Positions 7,376 to 15,917 are shown, counted from the first letter of the stretch. The stretch is 64,000 nucleotides of DNA from Thiodiazotropha sp040506705 (GCA_040506705.1 JBEVWG010000055.1:1-64000); one strand, 5' to 3'. Notes: generated from the letters alone by a model not told the origin. Program-made: numbers and translations.

Positions 7376-7735
7376 ATGTCTCGAGTAAAACGTGGTGTAC
7401 AAGCACGCGCCCGCCATAAAAAGGTGCTTGATGAAGCTAAGGGCTATTACGGTGCCCGTAGAAAAGTTTATCGTGTCGCTAAGCAGGCAGTCATTAAGGC
7501 TGGTCAATATGCTTATCGCGATCGGCGTCAGAAAAAGCGCCAGTTCCGTGCACTTTGGATTGCACGTATCAATGCTGGTGCCCGTGACAACGGTCTCTCA
7601 TACAGCCGCATGATCAATGGCCTGCACTTGGCCAATATCGAAGTTGATCGCAAGATGCTGGCAGATCTGGCCGTTAACGACAAAGCGGCATTTACCGTGC
7701 TGGCAGAACAGGCGAAGGCCGCTCTTTCCAGCTAA
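7376..7735 (+). CDS. rplT: 50S ribosomal protein L20
   Basis: 119 residues, family-typical. MSRVKRGVQARARHKKVLDEAKGYYGARRK is the hallmark N-terminus, followed by YAYRDRRQKKRQFRALWIARINA and the globular C-terminus with RKMLADLAVNDKAAF. L20 is an early assembly protein binding 23S rRNA and, in enterobacteria, the autogenous repressor of rpmI-rplT. A strong terminator follows at 7779, separating it from pheS. Confidence 0.98.
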   Translation: MSRVKRGVQARARHKKVLDEAKGYYGARRKVYRVAKQAVIKAGQYAYRDRRQKKRQFRALWIARINAGARDNGLSYSRMINGLHLANIEVDRKMLADLAVNDKAAFTVLAEQAKAALSS

Positions 7736-7778
7736 GTAACTGTTGTTGTTTCCCGGTTTATCCGGCGGCGCAGTAAGC

Positions 7779-7814
7779 AAAAAAGGGGAAGGCCTAAGGC
7801 TTTCCCCTTTTTTT
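7779..7814 (+). terminator. Intrinsic terminator after rplT
   Basis: A run of A, then GGGGAA and GGC pairing with GCC-like TTCCCC, then seven T (arms AAAAAAGGGGAAGGCC and GGCTTTCCCCTTTTTTT). It starts 43 bp past rplT and lies 138 bp before pheS. In E. coli the equivalent place is a Phe-codon attenuator; no Phe-rich leader peptide is visible before this hairpin, so a plain terminator is the simpler reading. Confidence 0.88.
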
Positions 7815-7951
7815 ATCACCGTTTCGGTTGAATATAGTTTAAATGTTGTCAGATAGCGATGTGTGGAGAGGTTGAATTGACAATCCCACACCAGGTTAAT
7901 CTCTCGATATATACGATATTAAAAATGCTCGCTTGAGGTTTAAAGAGACAG

Positions 7952-8980
7952 ATGGAAGATTCCACATTGGACTTACAAGATCTGATTGAAGCAGCTGAAA
8001 GCGCTATCGCACGGGCAGATAGCCTGCTGGTGCTTGATGAGATACGGGTGGCCTATCTAGGCAAGAGTGGCCAGTTGACTTCACAACTGAAAAAGTTGGG
8101 GACACTGCCTCCCGATCAAAGGCCGCAAGCCGGGCAAAAAATCAATAAGGCCAAACAGGCGCTGCAACAGAGTATCGAATCACGTAAAAGTGAGCTCGAG
8201 AAAGAAGCACTGACAAAACGCCTTGCTGATGAAAAGATTGATGTATCTTTACCGGGCAGAGGCTTGAATCGCGGCGGCTTGCATCCGGTGACCCGCACTT
8301 TAGATCGTATTGAACGCCTCTTCTCTGCCGCTGGATTCGAATCTGTCCAGGGGCCGGAAATTGAGGACGACTACCATAATTTCGAAGCCTTAAATATACC
8401 CGATCACCATCCTGCACGGGCAATGCACGATACCTTCTACTTCGATGCACACATGTTACTGCGCACCCATACCTCCCCGGTACAGATTCGTACCATGGAG
8501 AAGGGTGAACCGCCGTTGAAGATTATCGCACCGGGTAGGGTCTATCGCTGCGATTCCGATCTGACCCATACACCGATGTTCCATCAGGTTGAAGGGTTTC
8601 TTGTGGATGAAAACGTCTCCTTTGCCGATCTCAAAGGCGTTTTGTATGACTTTCTCAGCAGCTTCTTTGAGCGGGAGTTGAAGCTACGCTTTCGTCCCTC
8701 ATATTTTCCCTTCACCGAGCCATCGGCAGAGGTCGATATTGAGTGCGTGATGTGCGGTGGTGAGGGCTGTCGGGTTTGCAGCCATACCGGATGGCTTGAA
8801 GTGCTGGGATGCGGCATGATTCATCCCGAAGTGTTTCGTCATGTCGGTATCGACAGTGAGAAATATACTGGCTACGCCTTCGGAATGGGTGTCGAACGTT
8901 TAACCATGCTGCGCTATGGCGTAAATGACCTTCGTCTGTTTTTTGAAAATGATCTGCGCTTTTTAAAGCAGTTTGCATAA
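7952..8980 (+). CDS. pheS: Phenylalanyl-tRNA synthetase alpha subunit
   Basis: 342 residues. An N-terminal coiled-coil region (about 1-85) precedes the class II catalytic core: GPEIEDDYHNFEALNIPDHH near residue 140, TSPVQIRTM, RVYRCDSDLTHTPMFHQVEG and the C-terminal motif 3 FGMGVERLTMLRYGVNDLR. A CVMCGGEGCRVC cysteine cluster near residue 270 is a feature seen in many PheS proteins. It pairs with PheT as an alpha2-beta2 enzyme charging tRNA-Phe. pheT follows after 46 bp. Confidence 0.98.
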   Translation: MEDSTLDLQDLIEAAESAIARADSLLVLDEIRVAYLGKSGQLTSQLKKLGTLPPDQRPQAGQKINKAKQALQQSIESRKSELEKEALTKRLADEKIDVSLPGRGLNRGGLHPVTRTLDRIERLFSAAGFESVQGPEIEDDYHNFEALNIPDHHPARAMHDTFYFDAHMLLRTHTSPVQIRTMEKGEPPLKIIAPGRVYRCDSDLTHTPMFHQVEGFLVDENVSFADLKGVLYDFLSSFFERELKLRFRPSYFPFTEPSAEVDIECVMCGGEGCRVCSHTGWLEVLGCGMIHPEVFRHVGIDSEKYTGYAFGMGVERLTMLRYGVNDLRLFFENDLRFLKQFA

Positions 8981-9026
8981 GTTTACATAGTCTTCGGCAT
9001 TAGTCTCTAAAGAGTGGTAGAAAAGC

Positions 9027-11402
9027 ATGAAATTCAGTGAAGCCTGGTTGAGGGAGTGGGTCAATCCACAAGTGACGACCCAAGAGTTGGCCGACCAATT
9101 GAGCATGGCGGGTCTGGAAGTCGATTCTGTTGAACCGGTCGCCTCAGAGTTTACCGGGGTAGTGGTAGGCGAGGTACTTGCACGGGATCCCCATCCTGAT
9201 GCTGATAAATTGAGTGTTTGCCAAGTTAATATTGGCGAAGAGGAGATGCTGCAGATCGTTTGTGGCGCAAAAAATGTGGCCGCAGGAATGCGTGTGCCAG
9301 TTGCGACTGTCGGTGCGCGTCTACCCGGTGATTTCAAAATAAAGAAGGCCAAATTACGCGGAGTAACCTCTTTAGGCATGATCTGTTCAGCAAGCGAGTT
9401 GGGACTTGCTGAGCAGTCTGATGGGATTATGCCGCTGCCACAAGAGGCTCCGATTGGTGAAGATTTTCGCCACTATCTGGATTTGAATGATCATGTGATC
9501 GATGTCGATCTAACACCGGATCGTAGCGATTGCCTCGGTTTGGCTGGTATTGCCCGTGAGGTCGGTGTCATCAATCGCTGTGTGGTGGACTATCCAGAAA
9601 TAGTGGCTCAATCTTCCAAGATCGATGATCAGATAGGCGTCGACCTGGAGGCTGATCAAGCCTGTCCTCACTACTGCTGCCGAGTGGTTCGCGGGGTGAA
9701 TATGAATGCGGAAACTCCGCTCTGGATGCAGGAGCGATTACGTCGAGGCGATGTCCGCAGTCTTGGGCCTGTTGTCGATGTGACCAACTATGTCATGTTG
9801 GAGTTGGGCCAGCCGATGCATGGATTCGATCTGGAGAAGATTGAAGAGCGCATCAAGGTTCGACTTGCGAGTAAAGGGGAGAAGTTGACCTTGATCGGTG
9901 GGCAGGAGATCGAGTTGACAGAAGGTACGCTGGTTATTGCTGATGCCAAACGTCCAGTTGCTCTTGCAGGTATTATGGGCGGAGAGGACTCAGCAGTAGG
10001 TGAGGGGACTCAGAACATCCTTCTTGAGAGTGCATTTTTCGCACCTACCGCTATCAGTGGGAAGGCAAGAGCCTATGGTCTGCATACTGACTCATCTCAT
10101 CGCTTCGAACGGGGTGTCGATCCCTATCTGCAGCTACAGGCAATGGAACGGGCTTCTCAACTACTGATCGAGATTGCTGGAGGTGAGCTTGGTCCTGTGG
10201 TTGAAGTCATCAATGAGGCAATGATTGAGCAGAGACCAGAGATCAAACTGCGAGCGCAACGTGTCAATCAAATCCTAGGTATCGATATCGAGCGTAGTGA
10301 GATCGGCGACATACTCAACCGTTTGGGGATGACCACCAGTGAAGCAGAAGAGGGCTGGCAGGTTAAAGCACCGAGCAGTCGATTCGATATCTCTATAGAA
10401 GAGGATCTGATCGAAGAGGTTGGCCGGATCTATGGTTATGCAAATATCCCACCCCATCGTGGGAAATCTTCCATGGTCATGGCGGATCGCCCGGAAGCTG
10501 AGTTCAGTCTCCCTAAGGCGAAACATCTGTTGGTGGGTAGGGACTATCAGGAAGTCATCACCTACAGCTTTATCAGTCCGGAGATTGAAGCGAAAGTTGA
10601 TCCTGACGCCAAGGGTATCCGCTTAGCCAACCCTATTTCTGCTGACATGTCAGTGATGCGTACTTCACTCTGGCCCGGCTTGATAGAGACAGCGGTCTAT
10701 AATCAGTCACGTCAGCAGCAGCGGGTTCGCATATTCGAGTCCGGACTCTGTTTTCACGGGGGTGAAGAGATTGAACAGAAGGCGATGTTGGCTGGATTGG
10801 TCTCTGGTGATCGTTTGGCTGAGCAGTGGGGTGATTCCAGCAATCGAGCAGATTTCTATGACATAAAGGCGGATGTAGAGGCCATTTTAAGTCTGACAGG
10901 GCATGATCAAGGTATCAGTTTTACTGCCGCTAACCATTCTGCGCTGCATCCGGGCCAATGTGCTGAGATTCGCCTGCATAACGAAATTGTCGGTATGTTG
11001 GGCATGCTGCATCCTGAACTGGAGCAGCAGATGAACCTGAATGGAACGACGTTTGTTTTTGAACTGACCTTGGAAAAGTTGGCAGAAGGGGCACTTCCTG
11101 CCTTTGAAGCACTTTCAAAATATCCATCCATACGCCGTGATATTGCCATTGTGGTGGATGAATCGGTCGATTTTGAGACAATCAGGAATCTTATTCGTGA
11201 TGAATCCAGCAAAATTATTACAGACATCCTGCTTTTTGATGTCTATACTGGAGAAAACGTAGATTCGGGTCGAAAAAGTCTCGCATTGGGATTGATTTTA
11301 CAGGAAAAATCGCACACTCTTACCGATAAGGAAGTGGATGAGGTGGTCGAAGCTGTATTACAGCGACTGGCTAGGGAAACGGGCGCGAAATTGAGAGATT
11401 AG
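9027..11402 (+). CDS. pheT: Phenylalanyl-tRNA synthetase beta subunit
   Basis: 791 residues, standard. The N-terminal tRNA-binding EMAP-like domain contains VVVGEVLARDPHPDADKLSV (near residue 47); the B3/B4 editing region follows (CCRVVRGV, SLGPVVDVTNYVMLELGQP), then the B5 domain (RVNQILGIDIERSEIGDIL), a degenerate class II fold, and a C-terminal FDX-ACB anticodon-binding domain (ALSKYPSIRRDIAIVVDE). ATG at 9027 follows pheS and ihfA starts 8 bp after its stop, so the three genes are probably co-transcribed as in E. coli. Confidence 0.98.
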   Translation: MKFSEAWLREWVNPQVTTQELADQLSMAGLEVDSVEPVASEFTGVVVGEVLARDPHPDADKLSVCQVNIGEEEMLQIVCGAKNVAAGMRVPVATVGARLPGDFKIKKAKLRGVTSLGMICSASELGLAEQSDGIMPLPQEAPIGEDFRHYLDLNDHVIDVDLTPDRSDCLGLAGIAREVGVINRCVVDYPEIVAQSSKIDDQIGVDLEADQACPHYCCRVVRGVNMNAETPLWMQERLRRGDVRSLGPVVDVTNYVMLELGQPMHGFDLEKIEERIKVRLASKGEKLTLIGGQEIELTEGTLVIADAKRPVALAGIMGGEDSAVGEGTQNILLESAFFAPTAISGKARAYGLHTDSSHRFERGVDPYLQLQAMERASQLLIEIAGGELGPVVEVINEAMIEQRPEIKLRAQRVNQILGIDIERSEIGDILNRLGMTTSEAEEGWQVKAPSSRFDISIEEDLIEEVGRIYGYANIPPHRGKSSMVMADRPEAEFSLPKAKHLLVGRDYQEVITYSFISPEIEAKVDPDAKGIRLANPISADMSVMRTSLWPGLIETAVYNQSRQQQRVRIFESGLCFHGGEEIEQKAMLAGLVSGDRLAEQWGDSSNRADFYDIKADVEAILSLTGHDQGISFTAANHSALHPGQCAEIRLHNEIVGMLGMLHPELEQQMNLNGTTFVFELTLEKLAEGALPAFEALSKYPSIRRDIAIVVDESVDFETIRNLIRDESSKIITDILLFDVYTGENVDSGRKSLALGLILQEKSHTLTDKEVDEVVEAVLQRLARETGAKLRD

Positions 11403-11410
11403 GACTGCAT

Positions 11411-11713
11411 ATGGCACTGACGAAAGCAGATATGGCAGCCAGGCTTTTTGATGAGCTTGGACTGAACAAACGTGAAGCCAAGGAGATGGTGGAGATGTTC
11501 TTTGAAGAGATCCGCATGTCTTTGGAAAGAGGCGCGCAGGTCAAACTTTCCGGGTTTGGAAACTTTGATCTACGTGAAAAGAAACAGAGGCCTGGACGAA
11601 ATCCAAAAACCGGCAAAGAGATACCTATCTCTGCTCGCCGTGTGGTGACTTTCAGACCAGGACAAAAACTTAAGGCGCGAGTAGAAGCCTATGCTGGATC
11701 CGAGCAGCAGTAA
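11411..11713 (+). CDS. ihfA: Integration host factor alpha subunit
   Basis: 100 residues, exact family size. MALTKADMAARLFDELGLNK and the DNA-wrapping arm GFGNFDLREKKQRPGRNPKTG identify IHF-alpha rather than HU or IHF-beta. With IhfB it bends DNA, assisting for example sigma-54 promoters such as those found here in front of fleS and fliE. It overlaps the downstream MerR-type gene by 23 bp. Confidence 0.98.
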   Translation: MALTKADMAARLFDELGLNKREAKEMVEMFFEEIRMSLERGAQVKLSGFGNFDLREKKQRPGRNPKTGKEIPISARRVVTFRPGQKLKARVEAYAGSEQQ

Positions 11714-12050
11714 TACCGATCTGCCCGCTATACCGGGCAAAAGATATTTTACGATTGGCGAAGTGAGTGATCTTTGTCAGGTAAAGCCGCATGTCTTGCG
11801 TTACTGGGAGCAAGAGTTTCCACAGCTCAAACCAGTCAAGCGGCGGGGTAATCGACGCTACTATCAGCGTCATGATGTACTCATGATCAGACAGATTCGC
11901 AGCTTGCTCTATGAGCAGGGATTTACCATCGGAGGTGCTCGTCAGCAGCTTTCTGGTGATACCGCCAAGGAAGATCTGCAGCAGAGCCAGCAGATTATCA
12001 AACAGCTCCGCGGCGAGCTTGAAGAAGTTCTGCAAATCCTTAAAAGATAA
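11691..12050 (+). CDS. MerR-family transcriptional regulator
   Basis: 119 residues. The N-terminal winged helix-turn-helix reads RYFTIGEVSDLCQVKPHVLRYWE, with a wing RRGNRRYYQRHDVLMI, then a helical dimerisation tail (QQSQQIIKQLRGELEEVLQIL). No cysteines suited to metal binding occur at the C-terminus, so it is not a metal or redox MerR sensor. A MerR-type gene directly after ihfA and before tRNA-Pro is a common order in gammaproteobacteria; its targets are unknown. The ATG at 11691 lies inside ihfA, suggesting translational coupling. Confidence 0.9.
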   Translation: MLDPSSSNTDLPAIPGKRYFTIGEVSDLCQVKPHVLRYWEQEFPQLKPVKRRGNRRYYQRHDVLMIRQIRSLLYEQGFTIGGARQQLSGDTAKEDLQQSQQIIKQLRGELEEVLQILKR

Positions 12051-12103
12051 AGCCTTACCGGCATTGACATAGGCGGTTTAACTGCCTAGTATTGCCGCTC
12101 TTT

Positions 12104-12180
12104 CCGGGCGTAGCGCAGTCTGGTAGCGCACTACAATGGGGTTGTAGGGGTCGGGTGTTCGAATCACCCCGCCCGGACCA
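12104..12180 (+). tRNA. tRNA-Pro (anticodon GGG)
   Basis: A 77-nt cloverleaf: acceptor CCGGGCG pairs with CGCCCGG, D-stem GCGC/GCGC, anticodon stem CTACA/TGTAG with loop ATGGGGT giving anticodon GGG, T arm GGGTG-TTCGAAT-CACCC, discriminator A and encoded CCA. GGG reads CCC and CCU proline codons. A terminator follows at once. Confidence 0.97.
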
Positions 12181-12183
12181 AAC

Positions 12184-12216
12184 AAAAGGGGTTGCTTAAC
12201 AGCAACCCCTTTTTTG
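12184..12216 (+). terminator. Terminator after tRNA-Pro
   Basis: AAAAGGGGTTGC and GCAACCCCTTTTTT form a 12-bp stem with a TTAACA loop, immediately downstream of the tRNA. Confidence 0.92.
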
Positions 12217-12272
12217 TTGTTGATCATCAAAGAATAAATATCTCTGGAGGTTCTGTGATCAATATTACGGGT

Positions 12273-12305
12273 AAAAAAAAGGGTCGCCATCGGGCAACCC
12301 TTTTT
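12273..12305. terminator. Probable terminator of the sox block (bidirectional)
   Basis: Eight A, then GGGTCGCC and GGGCAACCC forming a stem with one mismatch, then five T. Because both sides carry A/T tracts it can work in either direction; it lies 23 bp beyond the rhodanese stop codon on the minus strand. Confidence 0.75.
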
Positions 12306-12327
12306 CGCTTGGATTTGTGTCCCTATC

Positions 12328-12999
12328 TTAGTGGTTTATAGTCGTTAGCCCAAGGCTCACCCAATCCTGCATACCACCACGATACCATTTCAGTTTATAG
12401 GCTGGGTAGCCAAGTTTGAGCAATGTTTTGATGTTGCTCGAAGACTGAGGGCACCAACTGCCGTTACAGAACAAAACCAAGGTTTTTGCATTGCGGAAAT
12501 CAAGGTTGCCTTTGACATCCTGCACACCCAGTTGATTGACCATTATGTCGTGCAAGCCATCTGCCTCTGCTGAGACATCGAATGCACCCTGTACATCAAC
12601 ATTGATCTTATTCCATGGAATATTGACAGATCCAGGTATGGTGCCGCGGATTATCCACTCAGGTGTTCGAGAATCCACAACCAGAACCTTACGATCTCCA
12701 TCACTGACACGCTTCAGGTAACCGAGTACTTCCAGTTCACCCACAGTCTCCACACCTGTAGCCACTGTTGCAGGCTGGATACAGAATGGTGGGCAGTGGC
12801 GTGCAGTTTTAGAAAAGGATTTTGGCACCACTGCAGTTTTATCTGCAGCACGAGTGATCATGACTTTTTCACCACTATGCATAACTTCGACAGATTGCAG
12901 TCCTGGGGAAATTTGGTTGCCTTCTTTCGCACGTAGTTGTGTTGAAAGCGCTACGCCACCGACAAGTGTGGTCAGCATGAGTACTTTGACAAACTTCAT
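12328..12999 (-). CDS. soxL: Periplasmic rhodanese-like sulfurtransferase of the sox block (SoxL-like)
   Basis: 223 residues with a signal peptide (KFVKVLMLTTLVGGVALSTQ). Residues about 90-220 form a rhodanese domain: VLVVDSRTPEWIIRGTIPGSVNIPW is the entry motif, and LVLFCNGSWCPQSS provides the active-site loop cysteine, followed by GYPAYKLKWYRGGMQDW. In some sulfur oxidizers a rhodanese (SoxL) is encoded with soxXA and is thought to release persulfide from SoxYZ or handle sulfane sulfur. It is the last gene of the minus-strand soxXAK block, 27 bp after soxK. Sulfurtransferase chemistry is well supported; the precise partner is inferred. Confidence 0.85.
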   Translation of the reverse strand: MKFVKVLMLTTLVGGVALSTQLRAKEGNQISPGLQSVEVMHSGEKVMITRAADKTAVVPKSFSKTARHCPPFCIQPATVATGVETVGELEVLGYLKRVSDGDRKVLVVDSRTPEWIIRGTIPGSVNIPWNKINVDVQGAFDVSAEADGLHDIMVNQLGVQDVKGNLDFRNAKTLVLFCNGSWCPQSSSNIKTLLKLGYPAYKLKWYRGGMQDWVSLGLTTINH

Positions 13000-13026
13000 T
13001 ATGTCTTCCTCCTGTGGCGTTAGCCG

Positions 13027-13359
13027 TTATTCGTAATGTAGATATGAGGGCATTTTAAGCTCTTTCTGAGATACAGCCTGTTCATAACCCAGGTGTCCCT
13101 GTTTGGCTGCTTTGTTAGCAAGCTTGGCAGCTCCCACAAAGTCGCCTTTTTCCATCAGGGCTTTTGCCTTCTTGATCATTTTACCGGTATCGCGCCATTC
13201 GCCACCGACTTCAGCTGCATGTTTTCTGGCGGCATCTGCCGCATCAATCAATTTTTGTACCTTGGCGGCTGATACTTCATCTGCCGAGGCTAAGGTTGTC
13301 ATGCCACTGCATAAAATGCCAGCCAGCATACTGTAAATGAGTGTTTTTCTTTTGTGCAT
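13027..13359 (-). CDS. soxK: SoxXA-binding protein SoxK
   Basis: 110 residues from the ATG at 13359, which has GGAG 8 nt upstream; an in-frame GTG at 13377 is less likely. A signal peptide (RKTLIYSMLAGILCSGM..ASA) is followed by a short helical protein with IDAADAARKHAAEVGGEWRDTGKMIKKAK and GAAKLANKAAKQGHLGYEQA, the pattern of the SAXB/SoxK proteins that bind the SoxXA cytochrome and raise its activity. Position between soxA and the rhodanese fits this. It has no cysteines after the signal peptide, so it is a structural partner rather than a sulfur carrier. Confidence 0.88.
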   Translation of the reverse strand: MHKRKTLIYSMLAGILCSGMTTLASADEVSAAKVQKLIDAADAARKHAAEVGGEWRDTGKMIKKAKALMEKGDFVGAAKLANKAAKQGHLGYEQAVSQKELKMPSYLHYE

Positions 13360-13413
13360 CGCTTTTACTCCGATCACGTAATCTTGTCCAGGTTGAAAAA
13401 GTCCCTGTTACAG

Positions 13414-14253
13414 TTACTTTCTGGCGCCAGGGCCATTCAGTGGAAGTCCATTGCTCATATAGGTCAGGAAGTACTCGAGATTACGGTACTCATCACCATG
13501 AGCTTTGAAAGGCTTCGCACGTACCTGTTTGTTGCATCCGGTAAAACGGCGGTGCAGTGTACCTACTGTTCCCCATTTTGAGCGATAGACAGGAAAGTGA
13601 GTGGTGTGTCCAAGTGCCGGGCTAAGTATCTCTGTGCGCAGGATCATGCCAGCATTCTGCAAATGACAATGGGCGCAGGAGAAATTCAGTTGGCCACGAC
13701 GTGTGTAGTAGAACTTCTTACCCGCCTCGTAGGCAGCCAAGGCACCTGGGTCATCACTGGGGATCTCAATATTCGTAACCTGTCCACGGGACTCGTAAGA
13801 GATGTAGGAGACGATATTGTTGATGGGGCCTTTTTTATACTTCAAAGGTTTTTCCCCATTCGCCTTTCGACAGTTATTGAGCGCCAGGGGCAAGGTCATA
13901 ACCATGCCTTTCTCTTTGTCCCAGTGGGGGTATTTTCCAGCCATTGCAGGACCATCGGGAAAACAGTCTTTATAGCTTTTACCATTCGCAAAAGGGGCTT
14001 CCCACATGGCTTGTCCTTCATCAATAAAAGGCTCATAGGGAGGAAACTCTTCGATGGCTTCCCAGTTTTCACGCCCGACAGGGTCGATGGCATAAGCGCC
14101 ATTGATGTAGTCCTGGGTCTCTACATTCGGAAAACGTTTTTTAAAGAAGTTCTGGAATGCTGCCAGATCTTCCTCAGGAGTCGTAGCCTGTGCAGAAGCA
14201 GCAATGCCACAAGTCATGACCAGTAAGGTCAGCTTAAGAAATAGGTGTTTCAT
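13414..14253 (-). CDS. soxA: Sulfur oxidation c-type cytochrome SoxA
   Basis: 279 residues with a signal peptide (KHLFLKLTLLVMTCGIAASAQA). One haem c site, CAHCH near residue 195, is present; the N-terminal haem site of dihaem SoxA proteins is missing, with only DCFPDG and NNCRKANG cysteines that probably form a disulfide. GCNKQVRAKPF near residue 240 supplies the conserved cysteine that carries a persulfide and ligates haem in SoxA. SoxA with SoxX conjugates thiosulfate to the SoxY carrier in the periplasm. The gene order soxX-soxA-soxK-rhodanese supports the call. Confidence 0.95.
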   Translation of the reverse strand: MKHLFLKLTLLVMTCGIAASAQATTPEEDLAAFQNFFKKRFPNVETQDYINGAYAIDPVGRENWEAIEEFPPYEPFIDEGQAMWEAPFANGKSYKDCFPDGPAMAGKYPHWDKEKGMVMTLPLALNNCRKANGEKPLKYKKGPINNIVSYISYESRGQVTNIEIPSDDPGALAAYEAGKKFYYTRRGQLNFSCAHCHLQNAGMILRTEILSPALGHTTHFPVYRSKWGTVGTLHRRFTGCNKQVRAKPFKAHGDEYRNLEYFLTYMSNGLPLNGPGARK

Positions 14254-14304
14254 GTTCTTTCAACCTCAAAGGTGTTGCAGTCTTGATCAATGGTGGTGAT
14301 TGGA

Positions 14305-14673
14305 TTAGAGCGTCCAGATGTATTCGACCACTTTTTTGAAATCAGACTCGGAAAGAATGCCGTGTTTACCGAATGGCGGCATGGCGGATTCAGGGTTGTT
14401 CTCAGTGGCATCCCAAATCTGCTTGTATAAAGCTTCCTTTGAAGGAAAGCGGGACTTCATTGCGACCAAGGCCGGTGCAATATTACCTGGAGCAGGTGCC
14501 CCTTGAATATTATGACAGGCTAGGCAATTGCCTTTTTTTCTATCGAATGAGATTTTTTGACCTTCTGCGATATCTGCATCGGCAGCCAAGAGTGTGGGAG
14601 AGACCAGAAATTGGCCAGCAATAACAGCTACACTGCCGACCTTTCCTATCCACTTTTTGGTGTTACCAATCAT
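14305..14673 (-). CDS. soxX: Sulfur oxidation c-type cytochrome SoxX
   Basis: 122 residues from the ATG at 14673, which has GGAGG 5 nt upstream; the in-frame TTG at 14685 is less likely. Signal peptide with WIGKVGSVAVIAGQFLVSP, then a monohaem cytochrome: GNCLACHN is the haem attachment site, APGNIAPALVAMKSRFPSKEAL is the SoxX pattern, and SAMPPFGKHGILSE carries the distal Met ligand. Forms the SoxXA complex with the next gene. First gene of the block, so transcription probably starts in the AT-rich gap at 14674-14995. Confidence 0.94.
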   Translation of the reverse strand: MIGNTKKWIGKVGSVAVIAGQFLVSPTLLAADADIAEGQKISFDRKKGNCLACHNIQGAPAPGNIAPALVAMKSRFPSKEALYKQIWDATENNPESAMPPFGKHGILSESDFKKVVEYIWTL

Positions 14674-14730
14674 TGTGTCCTCCAAGATGGGGGTTAATGA
14701 GGTTCTAACTTGTTGATATATATAAGCATT

Positions 14731-14751
14731 ATTAGTTAATTTTTAGCTAAT
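14731..14751. promoter_or_regulatory. Inverted repeat upstream of soxX (candidate operator)
   Basis: ATTAGTTAA, 3 nt, TTAGCTAAT: arms match at 8 of 9 positions. It lies 58 bp upstream of the soxX ATG in an AT-rich region (14674-14995) that otherwise contains no gene. Size and AT-rich symmetry resemble ArsR-family operators that control sox genes elsewhere, but no regulator gene is adjacent. The remainder of the 322-bp gap shows nothing else I can name. Confidence 0.45.
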
Positions 14752-14995
14752 TGAATTACAACAAGTCGTTGATTGCCATTGTCTCTTCAGGACGATTTTT
14801 GGCTACGTGCATTGTGATACTTTGTTATAAGCTCTGTAAAGTCCAGAAACTAGTAAAAAACATAGTGGTAAACCATAGTATCGACAATGAAAATTAGATC
14901 TGCATACCTTAGGGGTTAGTGCTGAGTATCAACCAACCTATCCGGATTGCAGATTATAGTTGTAGAAAAACACGAGATTGAGCCTCTTATAAAAG

Positions 14996-15268
14996 ATGGG
15001 TGAAATGCACGAAAATAGCTGGTATGTCTACATATTGAGATGTTCAGATAGAACCCTTTATACAGGGGTCACCAACGATATAAAACGCCGGGTATCGGAA
15101 CATAATCAGGGAATTGGGGCAAAATATACTCGAGGCCGTACCCCTGTGGAACTGGTCTTTTTGGAGTCAGCCTCCAATAGGAGTACGGCTTTGCGTCGTG
15201 AGTGGGACATCAAGAAGATGAAATTGAGAGAAAAGTTGAAGATCATCGATCAGGCAATTTTATCATGA
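14996..15268 (+). CDS. GIY-YIG nuclease-superfamily protein (UPF0213/YhbQ-like)
   Basis: 90 residues, the size of YhbQ. A GIY-YIG core is visible as WYVYILRCSDRTLYTGVTND, then KRRVSEHNQGIGAKYTRGR and the downstream Glu (ELVFLESASNRSTALRRE). Family members cleave or bind DNA with structural defects; physiological role is poorly known. The ATG at 14996 and the one at 15005 are both possible starts. It converges on the SprT-like gene, overlapping its 3' end by 6 bp. Confidence 0.9.
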   Translation: MGEMHENSWYVYILRCSDRTLYTGVTNDIKRRVSEHNQGIGAKYTRGRTPVELVFLESASNRSTALRREWDIKKMKLREKLKIIDQAILS

Positions 15269-15772
15269 GGCCTCAACATGGGTAAGGCTCGTACCACATG
15301 CCCGGCAGAGGTAGGTTACCCCAGCGCGTACTCGATTATGCCTAATGGCACTGATCCGGTGGTTTTGGCAATCACATCGATATTCAAAGTAGCGCATACT
15401 TCGTGTAGTGGATAGGGTGGTATCGAAACTGTGGCAACGGAGTGCAGGGGTTTTAAAAAAAGACATGATAGCTTGCCACTCCTTGCCATGAGGCTTGATG
15501 GATGGGCCAAATAGGGTACGAGCTACCAGATGTGCGACTTCATGTGGCACGGTTTGATCAAGAAATTTCTGGCCATAGTGTTCAAGTAGGATAGGGTTGT
15601 AGCGGATTTTGCTCGCCCCGTTCTTGTGAGTGATCAAGAGCCCTGCAGCTTTTCCTTTCAGATCGAAAAAAATCTCAGGATGGCTGGGGTCTAAATCGAA
15701 ATGGTGCTCAGCAGAAGCGAGTAACTGGCGGGTTTTTATCTTGGCTTCTGTTTGGAGTTGAGATTCAATCAT
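15263..15772 (-). CDS. SprT-like zinc metalloprotease
   Basis: 169 residues, no signal peptide. HEVAHLVA near residue 77 is the HExxH zinc site, with GPSIKPHGKEWQAIM supplying the third ligand region of the SprT family. A C-terminal zinc-ribbon-like part has CDCQNH and later CRACG. Bacterial SprT proteins are related to the DNA-protein crosslink protease SPRTN, but their function is not settled. It is divergent from the secreted DsrE-like gene at 16037. Confidence 0.88.
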   Translation of the reverse strand: MIESQLQTEAKIKTRQLLASAEHHFDLDPSHPEIFFDLKGKAAGLLITHKNGASKIRYNPILLEHYGQKFLDQTVPHEVAHLVARTLFGPSIKPHGKEWQAIMSFFKTPALRCHSFDTTLSTTRSMRYFEYRCDCQNHRISAIRHNRVRAGVTYLCRACGTSLTHVEAS

Positions 15773-15896
15773 TGGATCAAGATAGGCCCAGTATCGTTTG
15801 CAACAGGCAGTGATCTTTAGTCACACCGCTTTTGTCTGATATTCCCTGAATATAACAAATTGTCAGTAAATTCGTTTGAGATTTTATTTTAAGATT

Positions 15897-15917
15897 CATT
15901 AATAAATATTATTAATG
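15897..15917. promoter_or_regulatory. Perfect AT-rich palindrome between sprT-like and dsrE-like genes
   Basis: CATTAATA, 5 nt (AATAT), TATTAATG: perfect 8-bp arms. It is followed by ATGCG and CGCAT (15914-15932), a second short inverted repeat. It lies in the 264-bp divergent promoter region between 15772 and 16037, a good position for an operator; the protein that would bind is unknown. Confidence 0.45.

Noticed and set aside
7741..7814. Phe-rich leader peptide and attenuator before pheS
   Set aside because: No short frame with a run of Phe codons precedes the hairpin; a plain terminator after rplT explains it.
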